64,000 nt of DNA from Pseudomonas sp. URIL14HWK12:I12 (GTDB lineage Bacteria > Pseudomonadota > Gammaproteobacteria > Pseudomonadales > Pseudomonadaceae): positions 124,001-188,000 of the forward strand of contig NZ_QEQL01000007.1 in the NCBI RefSeq assembly GCF_003097135.1. Direction: 5' to 3'. This document shows positions 21,726 through 31,979 of the stretch, in pieces; the stretch's first letter is position 1; every line of letters starts with the position of its first letter. Both the position numbers and the translations under genes were made by a program. Below the pieces are notes generated by a model. The model had not been told where the DNA came from, did not search any database, and saw only the letters and a list, made by a program, of their open reading frames with translations.

Positions 21726-22973
21726 ATGAACCCGTTCCAGTACCGCGAAGGCCAGCTCTTCGCGGAGGGCGTCGCGCTTACCCAGATCGCAGAGCGTTTC
21801 GGCACTCCAACCTACGTCTATTCCCGCGCTCACATCGAAGGCCAGTATCGTGCCTACACCGATGCTCTGAGCGGTACCGAGCATTTGGTGTGCTTTGCGG
21901 TCAAGGCCAATTCCAACCTAGGCGTGCTCAATGTACTGGCTCGCCTGGGTGCCGGCTTCGACATCGTTTCCGGCGGTGAGCTGGAGCGCGTGCTGGCCGC
22001 GGGCGGGCGGCCCGACCGCGTAGTGTTCTCCGGCGTCGGCAAGACCCGCGCCGACATGCGCCGCGCACTGGAAGTGGGCGTGCACTGCTTCAACGTCGAA
22101 TCCACCAACGAGCTCGAGCGCCTTCAGGAAGTCGCCGCCGAAATGGGCGTGCGCGCCCCGGTGTCGCTGCGGGTGAACCCGGACGTCGACGCCGGCACCC
22201 ACCCGTACATCTCAACGGGCCTGAAAGAAAACAAATTCGGCATCAACATCGCCGACGCCGAGGCGGTCTATGTACGTGCCGCGCACCTGCCCAACCTGGA
22301 AGTAGTCGGTGTCGACTGCCACATCGGCTCGCAGCTGACCACCCTGGCCCCCTTCATCGATGCCCTCGACCGCCTCCTGCTGCTGGTCGATCGGCTGGCC
22401 GAGTGCGGCATTCACCTCAAGCACCTGGACCTGGGCGGCGGCTTGGGCGTGCGCTACCGCGACGAAGAGCCACCGGTAGCCGGCGACTACATGAAAGCAG
22501 TGCGCGAGCGCCTCGAAGGCCGCGACCTGGCCCTGGTGTTCGAGCCGGGCCGTTTCATCGTCGCCAATGCGGGGGTTTTGCTGACCCAGGTCGAATACCT
22601 CAAGCACACCGAGCACAAGAACTTCGCCATCATCGATGCGGCCATGAACGACCTGATCCGCCCCGCGCTTTACCAGGCCTGGATGGGCGTCGATGCCGTG
22701 GTACCGCGCCAGGGCCAGGCCAAGGCCTACGACCTGGTGGGGCCAATCTGCGAGACTGGGGATTTCCTGGCCAAGGACCGCGAGCTGGCACTTGAGGAAG
22801 GCGACCTGCTGGCCGTTCGGTCCGCCGGTGCCTATGGTTTCGTAATGAGCTCCAACTACAACACCCGCGGCCGCTGCGCTGAAGTGCTGGTCGACGGTGG
22901 CCAGGCATTCGAAGTGCGCCGCCGTGAAACCGTGGCCGAACTGTACGCCGGCGAAAGCCTGTTGCCGGAGTGA
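21726..22973 (+). CDS. lysA: Diaminopimelate decarboxylase
   Basis: The 415-residue fold-type III PLP enzyme has [13 protein letters not shown] with the PLP lysine, [27 protein letters not shown] and GPICETGDF (substrate-binding Cys/Glu). LysA decarboxylates meso-diaminopimelate to lysine, the last lysine step. It is followed after 4 bp by dapF, which makes its substrate, within the lptM-lysA-dapF-DUF484-xerC-HAD operon. Confidence 0.97.
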   Translation: MNPFQYREGQLFAEGVALTQIAERFGTPTYVYSRAHIEGQYRAYTDALSGTEHLVCFAVKANSNLGVLNVLARLGAGFDIVSGGELERVLAAGGRPDRVVFSGVGKTRADMRRALEVGVHCFNVESTNELERLQEVAAEMGVRAPVSLRVNPDVDAGTHPYISTGLKENKFGINIADAEAVYVRAAHLPNLEVVGVDCHIGSQLTTLAPFIDALDRLLLLVDRLAECGIHLKHLDLGGGLGVRYRDEEPPVAGDYMKAVRERLEGRDLALVFEPGRFIVANAGVLLTQVEYLKHTEHKNFAIIDAAMNDLIRPALYQAWMGVDAVVPRQGQAKAYDLVGPICETGDFLAKDRELALEEGDLLAVRSAGAYGFVMSSNYNTRGRCAEVLVDGGQAFEVRRRETVAELYAGESLLPE

Positions 22974-22977
22974 ACCG

Positions 22978-23808
22978 ATGCTGCTGCGCTTTACCAAGAT
23001 GCATGGCCTGGGCAACGACTTCATGGTGCTCGACCTGGTCACCCAACACGCCCATGTCACGCCCAAGCATGCGCGCCAGTGGGGTGACCGCAATACCGGT
23101 GTGGGTTTCGATCAACTGCTGATTGTCGAAGCACCGACCAACCCCGAGGTCGACTTCCGCTACCGCATTTTCAATTCCGACGGTTCGGAAGTGGAACAAT
23201 GCGGCAACGGTGCGCGCTGCTTTGCCCGCTTCGTGCTCGACAAGCGCCTGACCACCAAGAAACGCATCCGTGTCGAAACCAAGAGCGGCGTCATCGAGCT
23301 CGACGTGCGCAACGATGGCCAGGTACGCGTCGACATGGGCCCGCCGCGCTTCGTCCCGGCCGATATCCCGTTCCAGGCCCCTGCCCAGGCCCCGGTTTAC
23401 AGCCTTGACGTCGACGGCCAGGTTCTGGAAATCGCCGCGCTGTCGATGGGCAACCCGCACTCGGTGCTGCGCGTGGAAGACGTTAACAGCGCCCCTGTTC
23501 GAGAGCTCGGCCCGAAGATCGAACATCACCCGCGCTTCCCTGCACGGGTGAATGCGGGGTTCTTGCAGGTGCTCGACCGGCACCATGGCAAGTTGCGGGT
23601 GTGGGAGCGCGGCGCTGGGGAAACCCAGGCCTGCGGTACTGGCGCCTGTGCCGCGGCCGTGGCGGCGATCGCCCAGGGCTGGATGGACTCGCCCGTGGAG
23701 CTGGAGCTGCCCGGCGGGCGCCTGACCCTGGAATGGGCAGGCCCTGGCCAGCCCGTGATGATGACCGGCCCGGCTGCCCGGGTTTTCGAAGGCCAAGTAC
23801 GCCTCTAA
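22978..23808 (+). CDS. dapF: Diaminopimelate epimerase
   Basis: The 276-residue protein has the two DapF catalytic cysteine motifs, [10 protein letters not shown] and [12 protein letters not shown], and opens [15 protein letters not shown]. It interconverts LL- and meso-diaminopimelate for lysine and peptidoglycan. The ATG lies 4 bp after lysA; length is standard. Confidence 0.97.
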   Translation: MLLRFTKMHGLGNDFMVLDLVTQHAHVTPKHARQWGDRNTGVGFDQLLIVEAPTNPEVDFRYRIFNSDGSEVEQCGNGARCFARFVLDKRLTTKKRIRVETKSGVIELDVRNDGQVRVDMGPPRFVPADIPFQAPAQAPVYSLDVDGQVLEIAALSMGNPHSVLRVEDVNSAPVRELGPKIEHHPRFPARVNAGFLQVLDRHHGKLRVWERGAGETQACGTGACAAAVAAIAQGWMDSPVELELPGGRLTLEWAGPGQPVMMTGPAARVFEGQVRL

Positions 23809-23821
23809 CGCGAGTGAGACC

Positions 23822-24550
23822 ATGACCGACAAACCCCGCGCCACCGCACGCAAGCCCTCCCACGAAGGCGCGCCGCTGGCGCCCGGGGCCGACGCGGTCG
23901 CCCAGTTCCTGCACGCCAACCCGGATTTTTTCGTCGGCCGCGAAGAGCTGCTGGCCGACCTGCGCATCCCCCACCGCCGTGGCGATACCGTGTCGCTGGT
24001 CGAGCATCAGCTCAAACTGCTGCGCGAGCGCAACACTGAGCTGCGCCAGCGCATGGCGCAGCTGATGGACGTTGCCCGTGACAACGACCGGCTGTTCGAC
24101 AAGACCCGCCGGCTGATCCTCGCCTTGCTCGACGCCACCAGCCTCGAAGAGGTCGTGATGAGTGTGGACGACAGCCTGCGCCAAGACTTCAAGGTGCCCT
24201 TCGTCAGCCTGATCCTGTTCAGTGAGCTGCCCACGCCGGTCGGCCGCTCGGTACCGCTGGCAGAGGCCCAGCAGGCCATTGGCGGGCTGCTCAACGAAGG
24301 GAAACCGGTCAGCGGTTCGCTGCGGCCTCATGAGTTGGCCTTCCTGTTCGGCGAAAAACCGGCCACCGAAATCGGCTCCACGGCCCTGGCGCCGCTGTCG
24401 CATCAAGGTCTGCATGGCGTACTGGCCATCGGCAGCGCCGACCCGAACCACTACAAAAGCTCGGTGGGCACGTTGTTCCTCAACTACATCGCCGAAGTGC
24501 TAGGCCGGGTGCTGCCGCACTTCACCCATACCCTGCGCTCGGTGCGCTGA
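23822..24550 (+). CDS. DUF484 family (GAF-like) protein
   Basis: The 242-residue soluble protein is a DUF484 member: [27 protein letters not shown] near the start, a charged coiled-coil segment (about residues 60-95) and a C-terminal GAF-like domain with [14 protein letters not shown]. Ligand and function are unknown; it is almost always linked to xerC (2 bp downstream here), suggesting shared expression with the chromosome-resolution machinery. Confidence 0.9.
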   Translation: MTDKPRATARKPSHEGAPLAPGADAVAQFLHANPDFFVGREELLADLRIPHRRGDTVSLVEHQLKLLRERNTELRQRMAQLMDVARDNDRLFDKTRRLILALLDATSLEEVVMSVDDSLRQDFKVPFVSLILFSELPTPVGRSVPLAEAQQAIGGLLNEGKPVSGSLRPHELAFLFGEKPATEIGSTALAPLSHQGLHGVLAIGSADPNHYKSSVGTLFLNYIAEVLGRVLPHFTHTLRSVR

Positions 24551-24552
24551 CC

Positions 24553-25455
24553 ATGCAGGCGCAGCTGGATGCTTACTGCAACTACCTGCGCACCGAGCGG
24601 CAAAGCTCGCCCAGCACGCTGGACGCCTATCGCCGCGACCTCGGCAAGCTGATCACCCTGTGCGAGCCGGCTGGGGTCACGCAGTGGCAAGCCCTGACCA
24701 CCGCGCAACTGCGACGGCTGGTCGCCAAACTGCACCAGCAGGGGCAAGCCCCGCGCAGCTTGGCGCGGCTACTGTCGTCAGTCCGCAGCCTCTACCGCTG
24801 GCTGAATCGCGAGGGGCTGTGCGAGCACAACCCGGCGATGGGGCTGAGCGCACCGAAGGCTGAACGCAAATTGCCCAAGGTGCTCGATACCGACCGCGCA
24901 CAGCAATTGCTCGAGGGTGCCGTGGAGGAAGATTTCCTGGGCCGGCGCAACCACGCCGTGCTCGAGTTGTTCTATTCCTCGGGGCTGCGGCTGTCAGAGC
25001 TTTCAGGGCTCGACCTAGACGCTCTGGACTTGAACGCCGGCCTGGTGCAGGTGCTGGGCAAGGGCAGCAAACAACGGGTTGTACCGGTGGGGCGCAAGGC
25101 GCAGGAAGCGATCCGCCGCTGGCTAGCTTACCGCGGCATGGCACGGCCCGCCGACGGTGCGCTTTTCGTCAGCCAGCAGGGCCGGCGGCTGGGGCCGCGC
25201 GGCATTCAGGCGATGCTGCAGAAGGCCGGCATCAGCGAACTTGGCCAGCACCTGCACCCGCACATGCTGCGCCATTCCTTCGCAAGCCATCTGCTGGAGT
25301 CCTCCCAGGACCTGCGTGCCGTTCAGGAGATGCTCGGCCACGCCGACATCACCACCACACAGATCTACACGCACCTGGACTTCCAGCACCTGGCTTCGGT
25401 CTACGATAAAGCGCACCCCAGGGCACGCCGCGGCACCAAGGAGCAAGACGGATGA
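24553..25455 (+). CDS. xerC: Tyrosine recombinase XerC
   Basis: The 300-residue protein has an N-terminal SAM-like DNA-binding domain and a C-terminal catalytic domain with the tyrosine-recombinase residues: Arg in SSGLRLSEL, HxxR in HMLRHSFA, the second His in [16 protein letters not shown], and the nucleophilic Tyr in that same segment. XerC with XerD resolves chromosome dimers at dif. It overlaps the HAD gene by four bases. It is the core XerC of the dapF operon, not an integron or phage integrase. Confidence 0.96.
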   Translation: MQAQLDAYCNYLRTERQSSPSTLDAYRRDLGKLITLCEPAGVTQWQALTTAQLRRLVAKLHQQGQAPRSLARLLSSVRSLYRWLNREGLCEHNPAMGLSAPKAERKLPKVLDTDRAQQLLEGAVEEDFLGRRNHAVLELFYSSGLRLSELSGLDLDALDLNAGLVQVLGKGSKQRVVPVGRKAQEAIRRWLAYRGMARPADGALFVSQQGRRLGPRGIQAMLQKAGISELGQHLHPHMLRHSFASHLLESSQDLRAVQEMLGHADITTTQIYTHLDFQHLASVYDKAHPRARRGTKEQDG

Positions 25456-26153
25456 ACATCGAGCTGGTCACGTTCGACCTGGATGACACGCTGTGGGACA
25501 CCGCGCCGGTGATCGAGAACGCCGAACGGGTGCTGCGCCAGTGGCTGGCTGAGCACGCGCCGCGGATCGGGGCCTTCCCCCCAGAAGCGCTGTTCGCGAT
25601 TCGGCAACGGCTGGTCAGCGCAGAGCCAAGCCTGAAACACCGCATCAGCGAATTACGCCGGCGCGTGCTGTTCCATGGCCTGCTGGAGGCAGGCTACCTT
25701 CAGGCCGAAGCCGAAACACTGGCGCACAGCGCGTTCGAAACCTTTTTGCATGCGCGGCACCAGGTCGACTTTTTCCCTGAGGTGTACCCGACCCTTGAGC
25801 AGCTCGCCAACCGCTACCGGTTGGCCGCCCTCACCAACGGCAACGCAGACGTACGCCGGCTGGGTGTGGCGGATTATTTCAGTTTCGCGCTGTGCGCCGA
25901 GGACGTCGGGGTCGGCAAACCCGACCCTGCCCCCTTCGAGGAAGCCTTGCGCCGTGCAGGCACCCATGCATGCCACGCGGTGCATGTAGGCGACAACCCT
26001 TGCGACGACATTGCGGGAGCCCAGCAAGCTGGCCTGCGGGCAGTGTGGTACAACCCGCGGCGCCTGCCATGGGAAGCCGGCGCTCTGCCTGACGCACAGA
26101 TCGCCAGCCTGGCCGAGCTACCGGCGTTGCTGGAACGCTGGCAGCAGGGCTGA
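25452..26153 (+). CDS. HAD-family phosphatase (YigB-like)
   Basis: The 233-residue protein has HAD motif [13 protein letters not shown], motif [14 protein letters not shown], a conserved Lys at VGKPDP and motif [13 protein letters not shown] helical cap lies between residues about 20 and 95. The xerC-HAD order matches E. coli yigB, reported to dephosphorylate a riboflavin pathway intermediate; that activity is only inferred here. Its start overlaps the xerC stop codon (ATGA). Confidence 0.9.
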   Translation: MNIELVTFDLDDTLWDTAPVIENAERVLRQWLAEHAPRIGAFPPEALFAIRQRLVSAEPSLKHRISELRRRVLFHGLLEAGYLQAEAETLAHSAFETFLHARHQVDFFPEVYPTLEQLANRYRLAALTNGNADVRRLGVADYFSFALCAEDVGVGKPDPAPFEEALRRAGTHACHAVHVGDNPCDDIAGAQQAGLRAVWYNPRRLPWEAGALPDAQIASLAELPALLERWQQG

Positions 26154-26166
26154 CCACCACCCAAGA

Positions 26167-26193
26167 AAAAGCCCGCGACGACGACGGGCTTTT
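26167..26193. terminator. Bidirectional terminator between HAD gene and sutA
   Basis: AAAAGCCCG (26167-26175) and CGGGCTTTT (26185-26193) form a 9-bp stem with a 9-base loop. Flanking A and T runs give a U tract in both directions, so it can end both convergent transcripts. Confidence 0.85.
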
Positions 26194-26211
26194 CAAGGGC
26201 GAGGCAGCGCC

Positions 26212-26550
26212 TTAGATAGGGCGGCTGCCGTATTTGTTATCAGGCTTCTTGGGCGGGTCGGAAACCACGTTGGGCTCTACCTCCTGCACCTTGCCGCCTC
26301 GGGCAAGGAACTCTTCCATGGCGCGGGCCAAGGCATCGCGCTCTTTCTGCTTGGCCTCAAGGCTCGGCAGCTCGTCGACAGTGACCTGGGCCTTTTTGCC
26401 CTTGCCACCGGCAGGCGCCGGCGCATCGCCGTCATCGCTGCTGTCGTCCTCGGCAGGAACGTCCTCGGCGCCAGCCTCCAGGCCACCTTCCTCGGTATCG
26501 TCCTCGTCACCCACTTCCAGATCGTCTTGTTCCAGATCGTCGTCGCTCAT
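26212..26550 (-). CDS. sutA: RNA polymerase-binding regulator SutA
   Basis: The 112-residue protein has an extremely acidic, disordered N-terminal half (Asp/Glu-rich, about residues 1-45), a short helix (SLEAKQKERDALARAMEEFL) and a flexible C-terminus ending KKPDNKYGSRPI. This is the layout of P. aeruginosa SutA, which binds RNA polymerase and supports transcription during slow growth. It lies between the HAD gene and yjbQ, as around PA5285. Confidence 0.9.
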   Translation of the reverse strand: MSDDDLEQDDLEVGDEDDTEEGGLEAGAEDVPAEDDSSDDGDAPAPAGGKGKKAQVTVDELPSLEAKQKERDALARAMEEFLARGGKVQEVEPNVVSDPPKKPDNKYGSRPI

Positions 26551-26593
26551 TGTCCTACCTCATGACTCGCCAAAGCCGAGTGTTTATAGCTCT

Positions 26594-26616
26594 GGCAGGC
26601 CTTTGTGAGGCCTGCC
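26594..26616. terminator. Perfect 9-bp inverted repeat between yjbQ and sutA
   Basis: GGCAGGCCT (26594-26602) and AGGCCTGCC (26608-26616) pair perfectly around a 5-base loop. It lies after the yjbQ stop codon and about 45 bp before the sutA start on the same strand. No adjacent T run is seen on the minus strand; it may terminate yjbQ or act in the sutA leader. Confidence 0.5.
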
Positions 26617-26628
26617 GGTTCAAAAATT

Positions 26629-27051
26629 TTAACCTTCGCCGTTCAGGGTCGCGATCACCCGCCGAGCCCCACCGTGGTCACGGTGCTCACCCAGATACAC
26701 CCCTTGCCAGGTGCCCATTGCCAGGCGACCTTCGCGCACGGGCAGCGTAAGTTCGCAGCCCAGCAGGCTGGCCTTGAAGTGCGCCGGGAGGTCATCGTCG
26801 CCCTCATCGTTATGCTCATAACCAGGCTGGCCCTGCGGCACCAGGCGGTTGAAGAAGCGCTCGAAATCCCGGCGCACTGCCGGGTCGGCGTTTTCGTTCA
26901 CCGTCAATGAAGCCGAGGTGTGCTGCAGCCACAGATGTAGCAGACCGACACGGCAGCGCGACAGTTCAGGCATGCCCGCCAGCAATTCGTCGGTTACCAG
27001 ATGAAAGCCCCGAGAGCGTGGCTTGAGGGTAATCGTCGATTGATGCCACAT
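26629..27051 (-). CDS. yjbQ: YjbQ-family protein
   Basis: The 140-residue protein belongs to the YjbQ/UPF0047 family, with [31 protein letters not shown] and the C-terminal [16 protein letters not shown] holding the conserved His/Glu residues. Family members have weak thiamine-phosphate synthase activity; the physiological role is unsettled. I start at MWHQST with GGGAGA nine bases upstream. Confidence 0.9.
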   Translation of the reverse strand: MWHQSTITLKPRSRGFHLVTDELLAGMPELSRCRVGLLHLWLQHTSASLTVNENADPAVRRDFERFFNRLVPQGQPGYEHNDEGDDDLPAHFKASLLGCELTLPVREGRLAMGTWQGVYLGEHRDHGGARRVIATLNGEG

Positions 27052-27222
27052 GGCTTTCTCCCGTTGCTCGGGGCGCATTCTAGCGCGCTGTGAAAAAAAG
27101 CAAAGTGCTTGAACGCTTGGCAAAAAATCCTACAGGCACAGGCACCCTGAAAATCACTGAAACCCTTGCCATATGGGCGTTTCAGGGCACCCCCTACACC
27201 CTCATCGACACATCGCAGACAA

Positions 27223-27252
27223 AAAAATGCCCGGCAAGCCGGGCATTTTTTC
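27223..27252. terminator. Bidirectional terminator after amtB
   Basis: AAAAAATGCCCGG and its complement CCGGGCATTTTTT form a strong hairpin (27223-27252) with A and T runs on both sides. It lies 12 bp after the amtB stop codon and will end the glnK-amtB transcript. Confidence 0.88.
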
Positions 27253-27264
27253 GCAAACGGTTGG

Positions 27265-28599
27265 TTACAGGTTGTAACCGCGCTCGTTGTGCTCGGCCAG
27301 GTCCAGGCCAACCGACTCGTCTTCTTCGCTGACGCGCAGGCCCATTACCAGGTCCAGCACCTTCAAGATGACGAAGGTGACGATGGCGGTGTAGATCACG
27401 GTGAAACCGACACCCTTGGCTTGCACCCAAAGCTGTGCAGCGACATCGGTAACGGTACCGAAACCGCCCAGCGAAGGTGCAGCGAACACGCCGGTCAGCA
27501 GCGCACCCAGGATACCGCCGATGCCGTGTACGCCGAAGGCGTCCAGGGAGTCGTCATAGCCCAGCTTGCGTTTGAGGGTGGTTGCGCAGAAGAAGCACAC
27601 CACGCCTGCCGCAAGGCCGATGACCAGGGCACCGACAGGGCCGACGGTACCGGCGGCTGGGGTGATGGCTACCAGGCCCGCAACTACACCAGAGGCGATG
27701 CCCAGTGCGCTTGGCTTACCGTGGGCGACCCATTCGGCGAACATCCAGCCCAAGGCGGCAGCGGCGGTCGCGATCTGGGTAACCAGCATTGCCATGCCGG
27801 CGGTGCCGTTGGCGGCAGCAGCAGAGCCTGCGTTGAAGCCGAACCAGCCAACCCACAGCATGGCCGCGCCGATCAGGGTGTAACCCAGGTTATGGGGCGC
27901 CATCGGGGTGGTTGGGTAGCCTTTGCGCTTGCCCAGTACCAGGCACGCCACCAGGCCGGCGACACCGGCGTTGATGTGCACGACGGTACCGCCGGCGAAG
28001 TCCAGTACGCCCCAGTCCCACAGCAGGCCGCCGTTACCGCTCCAGACCATGTGCGCGATCGGTGCGTAGACCAGGGTGAACCACACGCCCATGAACACCA
28101 GCATCGCCGAGAACTTCATGCGCTCTGCAAAGGCGCCCACGATAAGGGCTGGAGTGATGATGGCGAAGGTCATCTGGAAGGTCACGAACACCGCTTCAGG
28201 GAACAGCGCCGCAGGGCCGGTGATGCTCGCCGGGGTAACGCCAGCCAGGAAGGCCTTGGCCATGCCGCCGACGAAGGAATTGAAGTTGACTACGCCCTGC
28301 TCCATGCCGGTGGTGTCGAAGGCCATCGAATAGCCGTAAACGAACCACAGGATCGAGATCAGGCCGGTGATGGCGAAGCACTGCATCATCACCGAGAGAA
28401 TGTTCTTGGAGCGAACCATGCCGCCGTAGAACAGTGCCAGCCCCGGGATCGTCATGAACAGCACGAGCGCGGTGGAGGTGAGCATCCAGGCGGTATCGCC
28501 GGAATTGAGCACCGGTGCCGCGGCCTCGTCGGCCAGGGCGATGCCTGGTAAAACTGCAGACAACAGGGCGCCTAGCCCTGCGATTCGACGCAGAGTCAT
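27265..28599 (-). CDS. amtB: Ammonium transporter AmtB
   Basis: The 444-residue protein has a cleavable signal-like N-terminus and about 11 membrane helices of the Amt/Rh family. Motifs include FYGGMVRSKN, GGTVVHINAGVAGL with the first pore His, and DSLDAFGVHGIGG with the second. It moves ammonium across the inner membrane under nitrogen limitation and is gated by GlnK. It follows glnK by 48 bp, the standard glnK-amtB order. Confidence 0.97.
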   Translation of the reverse strand: MTLRRIAGLGALLSAVLPGIALADEAAAPVLNSGDTAWMLTSTALVLFMTIPGLALFYGGMVRSKNILSVMMQCFAITGLISILWFVYGYSMAFDTTGMEQGVVNFNSFVGGMAKAFLAGVTPASITGPAALFPEAVFVTFQMTFAIITPALIVGAFAERMKFSAMLVFMGVWFTLVYAPIAHMVWSGNGGLLWDWGVLDFAGGTVVHINAGVAGLVACLVLGKRKGYPTTPMAPHNLGYTLIGAAMLWVGWFGFNAGSAAAANGTAGMAMLVTQIATAAAALGWMFAEWVAHGKPSALGIASGVVAGLVAITPAAGTVGPVGALVIGLAAGVVCFFCATTLKRKLGYDDSLDAFGVHGIGGILGALLTGVFAAPSLGGFGTVTDVAAQLWVQAKGVGFTVIYTAIVTFVILKVLDLVMGLRVSEEDESVGLDLAEHNERGYNL

Positions 28600-28647
28600 G
28601 TTGTTTACTCCTGGGGCTTTTTTAGTTGTGTGTGTCGGCGGTCGAGG

Positions 28648-29395
<748 letters not shown>

Positions 29396-29656
29396 ATGCT
29401 CGCCCCTAAAGCTTTTCTGGATTCCCTCGCGGGGCAAGCCGCACGCCTGCTCGGCGGTGACGCCAGCGCACCGCGTGCGGAAATCGAAAGCCAGTTGCAC
29501 GCACTGCTGCAGAGCGCATTCAGCAAGCTTGAACTGGTCAGCCGCGACGAATTCGACAGCCAGATGACGGTACTTGCCCGTACTCGCGCCAAGGTCGAGG
29601 CACTCGAAGCCCGGCTCGCCGAGCTTGAGGCGGCGCAGGCGCAACGCCCCGACTAA
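29396..29656 (+). CDS. ubiK: Ubiquinone biosynthesis accessory factor UbiK
   Basis: An 86-residue membrane-fusogenic (BMFP/YqiC) protein: an amphipathic N-terminal helix and a C-terminal trimeric coiled coil (LARTRAKVEALEARLAELEAAQ). UbiK helps the UbiJ-containing soluble Ubi complex in late ubiquinone synthesis. GTGAGGA lies upstream of the ATG at 29396; a GTG five codons earlier is less likely because it overlaps this ribosome site. Confidence 0.9.
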   Translation: MLAPKAFLDSLAGQAARLLGGDASAPRAEIESQLHALLQSAFSKLELVSRDEFDSQMTVLARTRAKVEALEARLAELEAAQAQRPD

Positions 29657-29727
29657 AGGCGCGCTGGACGGGCGGGCCATGCGCTCCCTACACTCACGCC
29701 TGTTTCAGGGTGTTTACCGGAGCTAGG

Positions 29728-30654
29728 ATGAACCGCAACGAGTTGCGCAAGGCCGACATCAACCTGATGGTGGTGTTCGAAACCCTGATGCTGGAGCGCA
29801 ACGTCACCCGCGTCGCCGAAAAGCTCTTCCTCGGCCAGCCCACGGTGAGCGCTGCGCTCAATCGGCTGCGTAACCTGTTCAACGACCCGCTGTTCGTGCG
29901 CGTGGGGCACCGCATGGAGCCCACCGCGCGGGCCGGCGAGATCATCAAGCACCTCTCCCCTGCACTGGACGCCATGTCCGTTGCGCTAAGCCTCTCCCAC
30001 GACTTCGAACCGCTTGAAAGCACCATGACGTTTCGCATCGGGCTGTCGGATGATGTGGAGTTCGGCCTGCTGCCACCGTTGTTGCGGGCCTTGCGCGCCG
30101 AAGCACCGAACGTGGTGGTAGTGGTGCAGCACGTCGACTATTGGCGCATCCCGGATCTGCTGGCCTCCGGCGACATCACCGTGGGCATCTCGCAAACTCG
30201 TGGCCTGCCAGCCAACGCCAAGCGCAAACTGCTGCGGCGTATGTACGCGCGCGTACTGCGCGCTGACTCGTCCGATGCGCCCTTGACCCTCGACGAGTAC
30301 TGTTCACGGCCGCACGTGGTGGTGTCGCACACAGCCAATACCCGCGGCATCGCCGACGAATGGCTCGATGAGATTGGCCGCTCCCGCCACGTGGTGCTTT
30401 CGGTGCCGCAGTTCAGTTCACTGCCGGCCATCCTTGCCGGCACCGACCTGCTCGCCGGCTGCCCCGACTACGCAGCCACTGCAATGTTGGGTTGGGGCAA
30501 CCTGTATGTGGAGCCACTGCCGTTCGACACCCCGCCACTGGAGCTGTCGATGGTATGGCTCAGCATCACCGACAGCGACCCGGCCGAACGCTGGCTAAGG
30601 TCGCGGCTGGAGTTCTACATGGGAGACCGCGGGAGCGACCTCACCGCGCCGTGA
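29728..30654 (+). CDS. LysR-type transcriptional regulator
   Basis: The 308-residue LysR protein has an N-terminal winged helix-turn-helix (INLMVVFETLMLERNVTRVAEKLFLGQPTVSAALNRLR region) and a periplasmic-binding-like effector domain. CCGGAG lies close to the ATG. It converges on the MFS/enolase pair with one base between stop codons, so it may regulate them, although LysR genes usually diverge from their targets. The effector is unknown. Confidence 0.9.
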   Translation: MNRNELRKADINLMVVFETLMLERNVTRVAEKLFLGQPTVSAALNRLRNLFNDPLFVRVGHRMEPTARAGEIIKHLSPALDAMSVALSLSHDFEPLESTMTFRIGLSDDVEFGLLPPLLRALRAEAPNVVVVVQHVDYWRIPDLLASGDITVGISQTRGLPANAKRKLLRRMYARVLRADSSDAPLTLDEYCSRPHVVVSHTANTRGIADEWLDEIGRSRHVVLSVPQFSSLPAILAGTDLLAGCPDYAATAMLGWGNLYVEPLPFDTPPLELSMVWLSITDSDPAERWLRSRLEFYMGDRGSDLTAP

Positions 30655-30655
30655 A

Positions 30656-31939
30656 TCAATGCTGCGCGGCAGGCGCCGGCATCGCCCGCCCGCGGGCGCG
30701 CACTGCCAGCAGCACCACCAGCATGCCGACGCCGGCCACCAGCGCAGCAGCCAGGAACGCCGAGGCATAGCCACCGCCCAGTTGCACAAGCATCCCGGTG
30801 ATCGAGGGCGAGGCGATGCCGGCCAGATTCGCGAGCAAGTGCACGAAACCACCTGTGCCACCCACACGGTTCTTCGGCACGATGTCCTGAATCAACGCCC
30901 AGCAGATCTGTGGGGTAACGAACAGGAACACGCTCGATACGGTGATACACGCCACCGCAGCGCTCAGGCTCGACACCTGATTGACCAGCAGTACGCATAA
31001 CGCGGCAACCCCGAGCCCTAGCGTCAGCATCACCTTGCGCGCGACGATCACATTATTGAGCCGCCGGCCCAGCCAGTCGGTCACGATACCGCCGCCCAGA
31101 AAGCCCACCGCCGCCCCCAGCCAAGGAATGGTGCCGACGATGCTCATGCTTTTCACGTCCAGATGCTGGGCGTCCATGAGATAACTGGGTAGCCATGTGA
31201 GAAAGAAATACAGCACGTAGTTGAAGCAGAAAAACGCCATCGCCACTGCCAGAACCGGCACCGAGAAGATGTAATGGGCCAGGCCCCGGTCGGTGTCTTC
31301 AGCCTCCTCGGTCACGGCACGCGCCCTGCTGTTCTCGATCAACTCACGTTCGGCGGCGCTGACCGAAGGGTGATCGGCCGGGTGGTCGCGAAACCAGCGC
31401 AACCAGGCGGCAAGCCACACCAGGCCCAGCGCCGCGATCACGACGAACGACACGCGCCAGCCGTATTGCAACGCGACCAGCCCAACCACAGGCGCCGCCA
31501 GCGCAGCGCCCAGTGGCTGGCCGCAGTTGGTCAGGCCGATGGCCCGGCCCGCCTCCTCCCGAGGAAACCAGTGGGTGATGGCCTTGTTGGTCGTAGTGCC
31601 CATCGGGCCTTCACCCATTCCGAACATCACGCGGTAGACCAGCAACTGGGCGTAGCCGGTGATGGTCGCAGTCAAGCCACAGAACAGCGACCAGGTACCG
31701 GCTGCCCAGGTGAAAACACGCCGCGGGCCGAATCGGTCGGCCGCCCACCCGCCAATGAAACACAGCGCGCAATAGCCGATGAAGAAACTGGAAAAGATAA
31801 AGCCCATGTGCAGATCGTCGATCCCCAGGTCTTGCTTGACCATCGGTGCTACGACTGACAAGGCGGCGCGGTCCAGGTAGTTGAGCATTCCCGCACCAAA
31901 TAGCAGTGCAGCGATGCGCCAGCGATAGTGAGTGAACAT
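30656..31939 (-). CDS. MFS transporter, ACS (organic anion/sugar acid) type
   Basis: The 427-residue protein has 12 predicted membrane helices. It opens with RWRIAALLFGAGMLNYLDRAALSVVAP and has GWAADRFGPRRVF and GEGPMGTTTNKAITHWFPREEAGRA loops typical of the anion:cation symporter branch (glucarate, galactonate, hexuronate, phthalate). It lies 40 bp after the enolase-family gene and is very probably in its operon, supplying its acid-sugar or similar substrate. Exact substrate unknown. Confidence 0.88.
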   Translation of the reverse strand: MFTHYRWRIAALLFGAGMLNYLDRAALSVVAPMVKQDLGIDDLHMGFIFSSFFIGYCALCFIGGWAADRFGPRRVFTWAAGTWSLFCGLTATITGYAQLLVYRVMFGMGEGPMGTTTNKAITHWFPREEAGRAIGLTNCGQPLGAALAAPVVGLVALQYGWRVSFVVIAALGLVWLAAWLRWFRDHPADHPSVSAAERELIENSRARAVTEEAEDTDRGLAHYIFSVPVLAVAMAFFCFNYVLYFFLTWLPSYLMDAQHLDVKSMSIVGTIPWLGAAVGFLGGGIVTDWLGRRLNNVIVARKVMLTLGLGVAALCVLLVNQVSSLSAAVACITVSSVFLFVTPQICWALIQDIVPKNRVGGTGGFVHLLANLAGIASPSITGMLVQLGGGYASAFLAAALVAGVGMLVVLLAVRARGRAMPAPAAQH

Positions 31940-31979
31940 AAGCGTGGGCCTTTGTTATTGGAGTTGGCGGCCCGGGCAG

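Noticed and set aside
24553-25455. Tyrosine recombinase as a sign of an integrated element
   Set aside because: It is the core xerC in the lysA-dapF operon; no att-like repeats or cargo genes flank it.
27141-27192. Inverted repeat between yjbQ and amtB (GGCACCCTGAAA / TTTCAGGGCACC)
   Set aside because: Only 10 of 12 bases match and the arms are 28 bases apart; the clear terminator lies at 27223-27252.
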